A stretch of DNA of 64,000 nucleotides from Nereocystis luetkeana. Lineage: Eukaryota; Sar; Phaeophyceae; Laminariales; Laminariaceae. Within the stretch, counting starts at the first letter, position 1. Every line of letters begins with the position of its first letter. The position numbers and the translations under genes were made by a program. The notes beneath the pieces are model-generated. The model did no database searches. It was not told the origin of the DNA and saw only the letters and a list, made by a program, of their open reading frames with translations. This document shows positions 55,070 to 64,000 of the stretch, piece after piece. The stretch covers positions 9,010,727 through 9,074,726 of the forward strand of contig JARUPZ010000012.1 of assembly GCA_031213475.1 (NCBI GenBank), read 5' to 3'.

Positions 55070-55174
55070 TTACGGGGGACCATAGTTAATAGGACCAAAT
55101 ATTGTTAGTACATTTTTTTAAATACATAGGTTTTTATGTATACCATAGGTCCTATTTACTATGGTCCCCCGTAA
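55070..55174. mobile_element. M1 MITE, copy 5
   Basis: 105 bp, ends TTACGGGGGACCATAGTTAA and TTTACTATGGTCCCCCGTAA. TA at left, CA at right (one change from TA). It is the cleanest terminal inverted repeat of the family. Confidence 0.88.
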
Positions 55175-55218
55175 CAGCTCAGCAGCAGAAAAATATCGCA
55201 GAATATCGCGAAGCGGGC

Positions 55219-55933
55219 GGCCTGAGAGGGCGGCTCTACGGCGGGTGCGACTGGTGCTACTATACTGTAGGCCTGTTACATCATCGTTTTTTGTACACGT
55301 ACGTACGTACTCTTGCACGCAGTTCGACTGATTATATAGTCGATGCTCAACTTTGCAAGCTGCGTAATGCGTCTCGTCTATATATATCCCATTTTTACAG
55401 AATTGCCAAATTGTATGATATGCCGTTCGCGTGTATTCTATACCTGGTATGCATTTCCTTGTCAAGGATATAGGCCAGTGACTCCCCTGGATGCTACCCG
55501 GGTCAACAGGACAATTTACATATTAATCATTCTGGGCACTGATACTAGATATAACCCGGATAAGGGAGGGTAATCTGACTTTACAGCATGTTGAAATCGT
55601 TTCATTTTACAAATATTATAATTTCGTTAGCTGTGATGAGGAAATTATTTCTTGTTGCTTTTCTCGTAAGATGCCTATACTAGCTGTAGAAGGGGTACTT
55701 TAAACGAGAAACTAGCACGCTGTGAGGTGGCAGCTATAACAGCGGGGGAGCTCATCATGCCGCTCCTCCTATGCTGCTGATGCTTTTGTGGTGCTGTGTG
55801 CGGTGGCTCTAGTGTGAGAGCTGCGTGCAAGAGTGTGTTTGCGTACAAAAAACTACCTGGTAGGTATGATGTAAATATCACTACATACAGCAGTAGCGCT
55901 AGTCGCACCCGCCGTAGAGCCGCCCTCTCAAGC
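55219..55933. repeat. 715-bp segment bounded by 42-bp inverted repeats
   Basis: Left arm 55219-55260 (GGCCTGAGAGGGCGGCTCTA...) and right arm 55892-55933 pair with about three mismatches over 42 bp. The interior has no intact transposase. No target duplication is evident. It could be a foldback or non-autonomous DNA transposon, or an inverted duplication. Confidence 0.65.
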
Positions 55934-56990
55934 CGACTGCGTAGCTAGCTAGTGTGTACGTGCGTGTGTGTTCGTCCGCTGCGCACTCTGGCTGTTTGTG
56001 TTTTGTGTGCTCACTTCGCAAACAATTGTGCGGGTTTCCATAGTAAATGAATATCGGGCCTTTTTTTGCTGGCAGGTTCTGAAACTTCGCCTGCGCAGGC
56101 GGATCTACGCCGGCTGGAGAACAAGGAAGGGGAAACGATGAAACAATGGAGAAAAAAAAAGAAAGGCTGAGAAATAGGGCACTCGTACGTATGTTCAATA
56201 CATTAATACGTGAAAAGAGCAAGTAAGTATGTTGGAAAACGACCTGCGAGCTAAATAAAGGAAGGATGGCTTGCCTGGCTTGCTCACGAACCACAAAACA
56301 AAACCAACAACACCAGCGGGTAGTGACTCGCCCACGAGCCACAACTGCTGTTAATACCTGGTAACAATCTACATTATTATCAGTAGTCCGAGCGACAAGA
56401 GTTTTGAACAGGGGGGTACGGGTGGGTAAAATGAATCATTTACTACTTACTTGTATGCAATGTGTTTGAGTCACAGGTTATGAATATTTATATTAATTAA
56501 CAGTTGCACACAGTAGTATCATACGTGTAGTACATCGAGTACATCACTATTTTTATCTTCGTGGAGACGATATCCTATATTAGTAGTACATACAGCACCC
56601 ACGAATCATTGATGGAGTACTGCAGACGAACGTCATCCTCAATCAGATTATATATTGTAAGTACATCAGTCTGTGATGCTTCTGCGTGTCGTACATAATA
56701 AATGATACCAGTAGGATATTGTAGCATTACAGCATACATACGCATAATACGTGTCTCAACCAGATATATCGGTGCAACATACCACAGGTGTAATATGTGT
56801 ATTTCGCCGGCGGCCTAGACGACCGTCGGTCGCCGCGTCGCGTGATGACCACAATGGATGTTAGCAGCGGAGGTCAGACTTAACGCCAAGAAGAGTTGGA
56901 TGTAGGGTTCTACATACACGCTACCGAAACCGAAAATGAGAGTGACTGATGTTCTGATTCTCGTGTGATGCGATCTTCGGTCAAGTACCC
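55934..56990. other. Unassigned sequence
   Basis: AT-rich, no protein-like frame or repeat that I can assign. Confidence 0.45.
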
Positions 56991-58745
56991 GACACACATG
57001 TATACAGCATTATGCGTCGCCAGGGGCTGGCTTGCCACAGGTAGGTGTCTCCCGTCTTGCCCACAACATTATTAGCAGCTATTTGGGCGGCGTCAGGGTA
57101 GAAGATACTGGCTACCCATTCTTCATAGCCGAGGAATAACCGACCCAGCAAATGGGATTCCGAGCTCATATCGTCGGTAATTACACGGCTATGACCCATG
57201 GCCACTATTTCGACGACACCATGATGCCCGGATTTCGGGACAGACTGTGGCAACGGGCCGGAGCTTGAAAAGGGAAGCTACGGCAAACGCCCACTTGCGG
57301 CATCGGCGTCCAGGATATCTCAACCGCAAGAGCTTTGACCTCCTGCAGAACCTCGATTACAATGGGGTGAGTTCCGACTGGTTTGTGCCCGACTGCGATG
57401 TAAGGGCCGTGCGCAAGAGGCCACCAGCCGGCTCATCTCAACAGCGCCGATCACAAGGTCAAGCTCTCTTCCCGGCTCAGTTTCGTAGACCTGATAGGGT
57501 CCCTAATTCCAGAGACCCTCGGGCCTACCAGTGAGCACATCACATACACCACAAATTGCGTCCGACGAGTACATCGAGTGGACAGAGACGTATTAGGCGA
57601 AGCCCAAGCCCGACGCTCCCAGCTCACTCGAGGTATTCGTACAATTTGTGGTGATTGCAAGCGGTTTACGCGTGGACGCCGGTGCCCGGGTCTTTGTGCA
57701 CATCGATCCATACTAAAACAAACTGAACCTAAAGGGGTGAAAGGTGTACTGGTGGGGTAAATCAGCAACAACGAGATCTAACGAGCGTACAATCTGGCCA
57801 CCTGGCACATTGTGGATACCAGGAACGTTGTCTTCATCGAGACGCCATCGCACCTATTCCCGGCAGTGTTACAAGAAACATCGAATCAGGCTATCCAACC
57901 AAGAAACCGAGTGGACGACCAAAACTACACCGCAGACGATGACCTTTTGCTCGAGCTTCGCGATTAAAATTCCGTGTTGGAACCTCTTCCCGGTGTTTCT
58001 GGTGACCATCGCCGTGGGCGAGCTCTCAGACAATTCGCCCGTGGCTGACCTCTTGGAGGGGACACGCGAGATCGCCAGGAGGGACACACTGGACCGATGA
58101 GCTGCAGAGCCAACGCAAGAAGGGGCTATGCCCGGGCGAGAGCCTACGGGTGGAGTTTCGCAAGAGGGCGTTCTCGAACACGCAAGAACACCCGGTGTCG
58201 CCCACTGGAGCGTCCCTGGAAACACAACTGGCTGAAGCACCTCCGCTTCACCAGCGAGGACATCCGCGTCAAAATGTGACGCCTGTGGTCACGAGTGCTG
58301 GCACTGCAGCACACTCATTTGTGAGGCGTAGCGCTAACAACCGTTCAGATTCTTCTCACCTATCTGATCACCACCGGGCCCGCGCTGTCAGCGCCTGAGG
58401 TCAGAGCGCTTCGGTTCTATACGAGGGAAGCCCTGCGGGATATCGTGTATGAGACGTATCGAGCACAATCTGCCATTAAATACACCTACACCGCGACAAG
58501 TCAAAGTTATTTGGCGGGGACGAAGACGGACTCCCCAAAACTTTCAAAGAGACCATGCCTCCACCGTCAGAAGCGCAGTGGAGAGCGGCCTCGGGCAAGG
58601 AAGTGGCAAGAGTGAAAGATAACATTAATTTATTACCCTCCTAATGATAGTAACTTCTGCCCCCGCGGGGCACACGATTATCGGGAGTGGATGGGTGTAC
58701 CCAGTCAAGGCGGACAACGCGCACAAGGGGCGCCTTGCTGTATGA
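56990..58745 (+). pseudogene. Ty1/copia-like pol relic, integrase to RT start
   Basis: Plus strand, read across many frameshifts: LGGVRVEDTGYPFFIAEE (about 57080); pre-integrase HRRPGYLNRKSFDLLQNLDY with PDCDVRAV (57297-57410); integrase core ASDEYIEWTETY and SSLEVFVQFVVIASGLRV (about 57560-57670); integrase end YNLATWHIVDTRNVVFIETP (about 57790-57845). RT opening KTFKETMPPPSEAQWRAASG and GHTIIGSGWVYPVKADNAHK (about 58538-58725) follows, after which homology stops. The element is unrelated in detail to the left-edge copia and closer in motif style to the relic at 42200-44060. No LTR was found. Confidence 0.78.
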
Positions 58746-59074
58746 ACTAGGATTGGAGGAATTGCCTCGCAATGATTGCGGCAGCTCTTTTGCCTCGTCT
58801 GCAGGCTCTAAAGCATTCGCATGGTGCTGGCAATATCGGCGGAGTACGACCTGGTGTTTTCTTCGGATATTGAGGCTCTTAACAAGACCACCCCGCATTC
58901 GCATTACATTGCAGCACAGCACTATTATAGCACATGACACAGGCGATAAGTTAATTGTGTGATAATACCACCCAACTAATAATCATATGATACAGCAGCA
59001 TAAATCGCATCGTACAATTCTTCATTGGCTGTGCAGGTACTGCAATGGTATACATGTTTACGAATTCGCCCAGT
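58746..59074. other. Unassigned sequence between copia relic and LINE
   Basis: A plus frame at 58687-58962 begins in the copia RT start but continues without recognised RT motifs. No other feature. Confidence 0.45.
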
Positions 59075-60001
59075 ACTAGCTTTCACAACATCCATGTCAA
59101 CGTTTGGGTAGCAGGAGAAGCCCCCCAGCAATGCAAAGATTCGTGCGATCAATAAGGCCCTTCACAAAGAAGGACCGAACTGGTTGCAACCAATGCAACC
59201 AAGATTGATGGTTTTCTCTTGCTATCCGCGCAGGCAAAGTGTTGTTGAAACTCGTCATGTCTCGCCTTAGCAACTACTGCGAGACCGAGGGATTAATTCC
59301 GGGGGAACAGTGCGGCTTCCGCCCCGCACGATCAACGCTCCGTCGTGAGATGGCTGGAAGAGCTCGGGCGACAGGTAATAACCCCCCTGTGTGTGCTTCA
59401 TCGATCTGAAGAAGTCACACAACTCCATCGACCGAGAACTGCTGTGGGAGGTCCTCACACGCTCTGCGTACCATCCAAGATGCTTTCAACTACCCGCAAT
59501 TTCCACGAGGGCATGCGGGCTCACGTGCGTACAGATGACGGCGAGCACTCGGAATGATTTGATGTCACGCAGGGGCTGCGGCAAGGTTGCGTGCTATCAC
59601 CGTAACTGTTCAGCGTCTTCTTCGCGGTTTCGTTCCACATCGTACTGGTACGCTTGGTCAAAGACGAATTTATCGTAGGGCGTTTGGTTCTACTCGATGA
59701 CGCTGGAGTAGTCGGAGCAGAGGAGCAGGAGCCGTCGGCATGCGTGCAAAGGGCTGTATGGGGCATATTGTGCGCCGCTGACGCAGGAATTGTCTCGAAG
59801 TTGGCTGAAGGGCTCGCTAAAATGATGACAGTCATCGTAATTGTCTCCAAAGAAGCGGGTCTCACGGTATCGGAAAATAAGACAGAGACAATGCGTTTAT
59901 GAACACCAGACAAGATAACTCTCGCCCCACCGCTCCTCATCGAAGCAGTAGGTCGGATGTATAAACAAACTGCCCAGCTCTTATACTTCGGCGGCATTAT
60001 C

Positions 60002-60485
60002 TGTCACAGAGTCAGGGCGTGCGTGCAACAATTATGCAAAAGTAGTCACAGCACCTGTGTGCGTAGACCTCATGATAGGAGCTACCTCTCCGCAGCCCTT
60101 TCGCCCTGATCTAAGGAGCGCCTGTTCCCGCACTGGGGTTAGCATTATCTTTCAGAGCATCCCACTCTATGCTGGGCGTACATGCTACGTTCACACACTG
60201 CCCAAGTTCATGCATCAACTGACCAACATACCAGGCAGCCTACGGTCCTCGCTGGTGGGCCATTGTAAGCGCTGTCCTGACCGGTGCTGTTCTGGAGTGG
60301 TATAGCGCCGAGGGTAACAGACAAGGCCACGGGGGGAGCTACGATATATTGCGAGCCGCATCGGCCGCACATTCTTTCTTCCGGGCAGGCGTTTATGCCG
60401 GGAGTTAATACTACTTTCCCCTGCAAATATTAGGCCGAACCACGTCTCTGGAAGCCCTCGAATCCTTGGAAACACTGCTGTGACA
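60002..60485 (-). repeat. 3' LTR of the TRIM-like element
   Basis: 484 bp with termini TGTCACA and TGTGACA, a perfect 7-bp inverted repeat. It aligns with 61247-61725 through CATGATAGGAGCTACCTCTC, CTGGGCGTACATGC, GTAAGCGCTGTCCT and GGGCAGGCGTTTAT. Confidence 0.88.
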
Positions 60486-60497
60486 TCCCCCCCAGCT
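60486..60497 (-). promoter_or_regulatory. Candidate polypurine tract
   Basis: Seen on plus as TCCCCCCCCAGC right after the LTR; on minus GCTGGGGGGGGA directly precedes the 3' LTR, the place where plus-strand DNA synthesis is primed. Confidence 0.7.
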
Positions 60498-61228
60498 GAT
60501 TGGCCGGACGAGGACAGTCACGCGATATACTAAGCGGTGGATGCGAGACACACTATTCCAACCAAACTGGGGAGAGAAAACCCGGCCTTTTCCGATAGAA
60601 AAAATCCTCTCCAGCACGCACACTCATGCGCCGCGTTACTCCCTAACACCGTGAACGGGATGCCCTTGTAATATTAGGATATTCTTTGACGCTCACCGGG
60701 CGCCTTCTCTACGGAGCCTCCCCGGTTGCGAGCGCGAACAGGCGGCTTCCGTCCTCGAAATCCAGTCAGCCACGACCAATTCCAGACTTGCGAAATTACG
60801 CTTAAGATAAAAAAAATGGAACGAACGAATCCACCCCCACCCCGGAAGCAACTAAAGATCGTCCTTCTGCGCCGGACCGCGGAAACCCGCCTCCATAAAC
60901 CCCGACCATGGAAGACCGATCGAATGGTGAAGCCGAGCCGCTGAAGCCAGCACGCATATGTCAAACCCGACGACATCTGTATGCGAACGCCACTCCTGCC
61001 GGCGCAGTGCCGCCCGAACTATCCAACCCCCGAAAACAAACAAGACACGAAGGTGAATGCTGCTGGTATGGAGCGACCCCCGCCCGAACTATCCAACAGC
61101 AAAAAACAACGATGGTTCGAGGCTGATAAGAAGCGACCCTCCCCCCCTGCAGCGCGAAATACTGAGACACATACTAATTTGTAGAGTGAAAAATACACCA
61201 CATTGTGACGGTGGAAACTCGAGTTTAA

Positions 61229-61246
61229 TTATCAGATTGGACACCA
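61229..61246 (-). promoter_or_regulatory. Candidate primer-binding site
   Basis: TGGTGTCCAATCTGATAA on minus follows the 5' LTR without a gap. TGG pairs with the CCA end of a tRNA, which would prime minus-strand DNA synthesis. The tRNA species is not identified. Confidence 0.65.
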
Positions 61247-61725
61247 TGTCACAACGTCGTGGTGTGCATGAAACAATTATGCGAAAGTAGTCACAACACC
61301 TGTATGCGTAGAACTCATGATAGGAGCTACCTCTCCGGGACCCTGCTCTAAGGAGCGCTTGTTTCCACACTGGGGTTTGTATCATTTTCCAGAGCCCCAG
61401 CCCACTCTATACTGGGCGTACATGCCACGTTCACACTCTGACGAAGTTCATGTACCGACTGACCATTGCACCACGCAGCCTGCGGTCCTTGTTAGTGGGC
61501 AATCGTAAGCGCTGTCCTTACCGGTCCTGTTCTGGAGTATTGTAGCGCCAAGGGTAACAAACAAGGCCACGGTGGTAGCTACGAGAGATTGCGAGCTGCA
61601 TCGGTCGCGCATCCTTTCTTACGGGCAGGCGTTTATCTCTGGGTTTAATCATATTATCTCCTTCGATTATTGAGCCTAGCCACTTCTCTGGAAACACACG
61701 GATCCGTAGAAAACCCAGTGTAACA
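61247..61725 (-). repeat. 5' LTR of the TRIM-like element
   Basis: 479 bp, termini TGTCACA and TGTAACA on plus. Numerous substitutions and short indels relative to 60002-60485 show that the two LTRs, identical at insertion, have diverged substantially. Confidence 0.88.
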
Positions 61726-62770
61726 TACCCACGAAAACGCTGACCTCACTCGAGTCAGACCGACCGATCGGTCTCATGCAGGCATGCCTCAAACGGTTCG
61801 GCCCGGAGTTGTACGATAGGACGGCCGCCCCACATACCCTGAAAGTCCGAATGCTGAAGGCCGAAGTGACTGAGGCCCTGCCGTACGGGTGTGTGACGCG
61901 GACCTTCAAAACGCAACAATTTACCAAGCTTCGAACGGCTTGCCACGAAGTCCTCTTGCGAGTCATTGGCTTCCCGCGCTGACTTCTTACCGATCACGCC
62001 CCCCCCTCTCGTACGCGAAGGCCCTCAAGATGACAAGTCACGAGAGCCTCGAACCGACCATCCGCAGGCGGTGGTTCTTTTTTGCGGGAGCCGTGGCACG
62101 GCAAAGCAAGGAGCGATTGCCCAGTCCGGTAGTGTCCAAGACGCTGGCTGGCGGTGAGAACTTGAGACCTGGCGGACAGTTCAAGGCTTGGCATAGATGC
62201 GTAGTCGAAGACCTGAGGGAGGTCCGAGACACCGAAGGACCTACGGAACACTCCCCCCCTCCCCCCTGGTGTTTGGAGTTGAGACCGCGCTGTGACCCAC
62301 TACAGCAAAAAAGGCGGGGGAGTGGTACCGGGGGGTCCAAGAAGTAGCTGAACGGTTGATGGTGAAGTGACACGACGATGAGGAACAGCTGAGTAGACAG
62401 CGCCGTGCATCCGCCGCGGGTGGTGCCCGAGGGAATGGGGGGAGTGGGGACAACAGAAGGAGGAGTAGAAGGGAAACCACGGAGGACAAAAGTAGGACGG
62501 AGACGGCAGACAGGGTAGCAAGGCACCAGGCCGACTATAATAGCATGTGGAACATGTACTTGTATATGCTACTCGTGCCGCCAGCTGCTGCAGCTGGTTC
62601 GAACGTGGTCTTTTTTTATTTTGATGTTTGTTTTGTTCTTTTATCCTCCGTGATTTTCTTATTTCCGTATTGCTTTTTCGAATGTATTTTTATGACAGGA
62701 TTCTTGTGGCGTGGGCGGATGGTGAGTCTGCTTTGCTTGTTTCGTATTGCCTGCACACAGACTCCTGCTT

Positions 62771-63340
62771 GTTGTGCTGAATAGCCTAAATGGTACCTAC
62801 CTGGTGAATATCTGGTACCTAGTTTTACTATTCTATAGTGTACCAGGTTAGCGATTGTGAAATACCACCTTGGTACTTAATCTACAATTTCACACACCAC
62901 CCCTGCCTGGCCGGCGTCTCGACCAGCTCACACAACCAGCTCTCAATACTTGTTTCGAAGCATTTGCTATTAATATTTTCTTCTTGGCCTTTTCCATACG
63001 AATATCGTTCGCGATTTTCCTCTGGTTTAATCAGTTATCTCGGGTACACATGCGGCGCCACCGTGAAATAAATGCCGTTTTGAGTTCAGCCGATGTTTTT
63101 CGAGTTCGCGTTTTTCACCGCATGCTGGGGGTCTTGAGACTTAGGAGCTCCGTGATCGATTGATTGTGCACACGCGCACTCGTCCACGTCTCTTCACTTC
63201 TCTTCTGATATTTTCTATTGTCTTCTCTTCCTCCTCCTCATCCTGTCCTGTTGGGCAAGGCCGATAATAATAACTCGCCTCGCCCGCCGTTTTCTTTCGT
63301 GTGCTTCTGAGAGCTGAGAAGCTTGAACACCGACCAGTCC
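62771..63340. other. Unassigned sequence
   Basis: Three TACC(A/T)GGT-type motifs at 62795-62850; otherwise no supported feature. Confidence 0.45.
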
Positions 63341-63380
63341 GTTTGACACCGGCTGAGGAAGTGCTTACCTCTGTGAGAAG

Positions 63381-63735
63381 GTGCTACCTACTACTGAGCT
63401 ATAGGGGGTAAAAGACCGATCGATTACCCAACCTAAGGTAATCCTTATAACACTCTCACCCCCTCTGAACGGCGGGGTCTTTGGGGCGTCGGAACCACAA
63501 GACGTCCGTACGCTGACCTACCCGCTTCGTTTCATTACCTGGAAATCCAGGGAGATAGATGTGTGGTTTTAGGTGTGCACGCACAACAAGCGTTTCTGTA
63601 GAAGAAACGTTCGAAGTGAGGTTCGAACCCGTGACCTGGACGACGCCAAATGTGAAGGTGTTACCTACTGAGCTATAGGGGTAACAGACCGATCGATTAC
63701 CCAACCCAAGGTAGTCCTTATAACATCTGTGCCGG
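63381..63735 (-). repeat. Two tRNA-like sequences with shared 5' flank
   Basis: On minus, CTATAGCTCAGTAGGTAACA (from about 63677 downward) is a good A box and GGTTCGAACCTC (about 63629) a good B box. The acceptor and anticodon stems do not pair, so it is a tRNA pseudogene or SINE head. A second copy at about 63381-63453 keeps only the A-box half. Both share the preceding GGGTTGGGTAATCGATCGGT-type flank, so the flank was duplicated with them. Confidence 0.6.
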
Positions 63736-64000
63736 ACTCCCTGATCTATTAAAACTCATGGGCGGCGCACGCACGCCCATGTAAGGATTCTGTCAAGAGA
63801 GAGTGTGGGAACGCCGAACTATGCATACGTGCCTATCGAAATATATATGTCGTCAACATATTTGGAAAGACACACATCAAAATTGTCGTTGTGTGTGCCC
63901 TGCCACCCCGCCCCCCTTTTTTTTATCGGAAATCGATTTGTAATAACATTCTCCCCAGGGGGGGGGGGGGGTGCTATCTTTCGTCTTGTGCGCAAATAAT
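63736..64000. other. Unassigned right edge
   Basis: Contains poly-T (63919-63927) and poly-G (63959-63971) runs; no gene is supported. Confidence 0.45.

Larger units (their letters stand above)
60002..61725 (-). mobile_element. TRIM-like non-autonomous LTR retrotransposon
   Basis: Two direct LTRs (60002-60485 and 61247-61725) flank a 761-bp interior with no recognisable Gag or Pol. Each LTR starts TGT and ends ACA on plus. On minus, the interior begins TGGTGTCCAATCTGATAA directly after the 5' LTR, a PBS-like start, and ends in a GGGGGGGGA purine tract directly before the 3' LTR. TATC at the left flank and TACC at the right are a likely 4-bp duplication of LINE sequence with one change. LTR divergence is visible, so the insertion is not recent. 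Confidence 0.88.
59265..62525 (+). pseudogene. LINE-A reverse transcriptase, interrupted
   Basis: In order: [11 protein letters not shown], then a deletion and frameshift, [31 protein letters not shown] (shifted), RAVWGILCAADAGIVSKLAE and MMTVIVIVSKEAGLTVSENK. After the LTR element come RACLKRFGPELYD-like thumb and HESLEPTIRRRWFFFAGAVA. The catalytic YADD reads CAAD (59771-59782), which removes one catalytic Asp. Multiple frameshifts plus the 1.7-kb insertion make it a clear pseudogene. Confidence 0.85.
59075..62770 (+). mobile_element. LINE-A copy, split by an LTR element
   Basis: LINE-A resumes across the insertion: CGGCGGCATTAT (to 60001) and CACGAAAACGCTGACCTC (from about 61730) are adjacent in other copies. 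Left part: RT fingers and palm. Right part: thumb (QACLKRFGPELYDRTAAP, 61776 on), C-terminal domain to about 62525, and a short 3' UTR cut at about 62770, without the terminal module. Confidence 0.87.

Noticed and set aside
56981-57253. Minus-strand 90-codon ORF (VPKSGHHGVVEIVAMGHSRV...)
   Set aside because: It lies antisense to the plus-strand copia pre-integrase region, whose motifs are clear.
60002-61725. Plus-strand orientation of the TRIM-like element
   Set aside because: PBS-like TGG and the poly-G PPT occur only when read on minus.

Overview
This window is intergenic-type DNA from a eukaryotic nuclear genome, built almost entirely of nested, decayed transposable elements. Three things point to a eukaryote: GT-AG introns in a transposase gene, a poly(A)-tailed tRNA-derived SINE, and LTR, LINE, DIRS-like and DNA-transposon relics with many microsatellites. 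TTAGGG-type repeats, base composition near 50% GC and the mix of copia and LINE lineages suggest a stramenopile, most likely a brown alga. That placement is inference. No host gene could be identified with confidence.

Layout. 1-3882: a minus-strand Ty1/copia-like retrotransposon (5' LTR, Gag, protease, integrase; the rest lies left of the window) inserted in the 3' UTR of a LINE. 3883-10400: a pile of copies of one LINE family (LINE-A), in both orientations, mostly 3' ends. 10500-14640: a MITE, an unidentified spliced ORF, a dispersed repeat and a more diverged LINE (LINE-B). 14640-18560: simple and satellite-like DNA. 19078-25110: a degenerate DIRS-like reverse-transcriptase element on the minus strand, holding a GC-rich minisatellite. 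25590-38450: a SINE split by two MITEs, a nearly complete LINE-A coding region, many LINE-A/LINE-C 3' ends, an array of LINE tails and several MITE families. 38450-48900: mostly unassigned, with a copia pol relic, a lone LTR, a paralogue of the unidentified ORF and a second SINE. 49250-53132: a spliced Mutator-like (MULE) transposase gene with one nonsense codon. 53237-56990: tandem and inverted repeats. 56990-58745: a second copia pol relic. 59075-62770: a LINE-A copy split by a short non-autonomous LTR element. The right edge holds two tRNA-like sequences.

How the parts relate. Insertions within insertions give a relative chronology: LINE-A is the oldest and most abundant layer, and LTR elements, TA-targeting MITEs, TTAA-flanked hairpin MITEs and an 8-bp-TSD MITE sit inside LINEs or SINEs. 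LINE 3' tails are microsatellites, (AC)n in one subfamily and (CAA)n in another, so much of the simple-sequence DNA here was probably seeded by LINE insertion. The two most distinctive elements are a TSD-bounded, hAT-like MITE carrying internal TTAGGG repeats (two copies, opposite orientation) and a structurally complete TRIM-like LTR element. Most catalytic motifs are damaged: YADD survives in one LINE-A copy, while the other reverse transcriptases read HADD, CAAD, YAGD or YVED.
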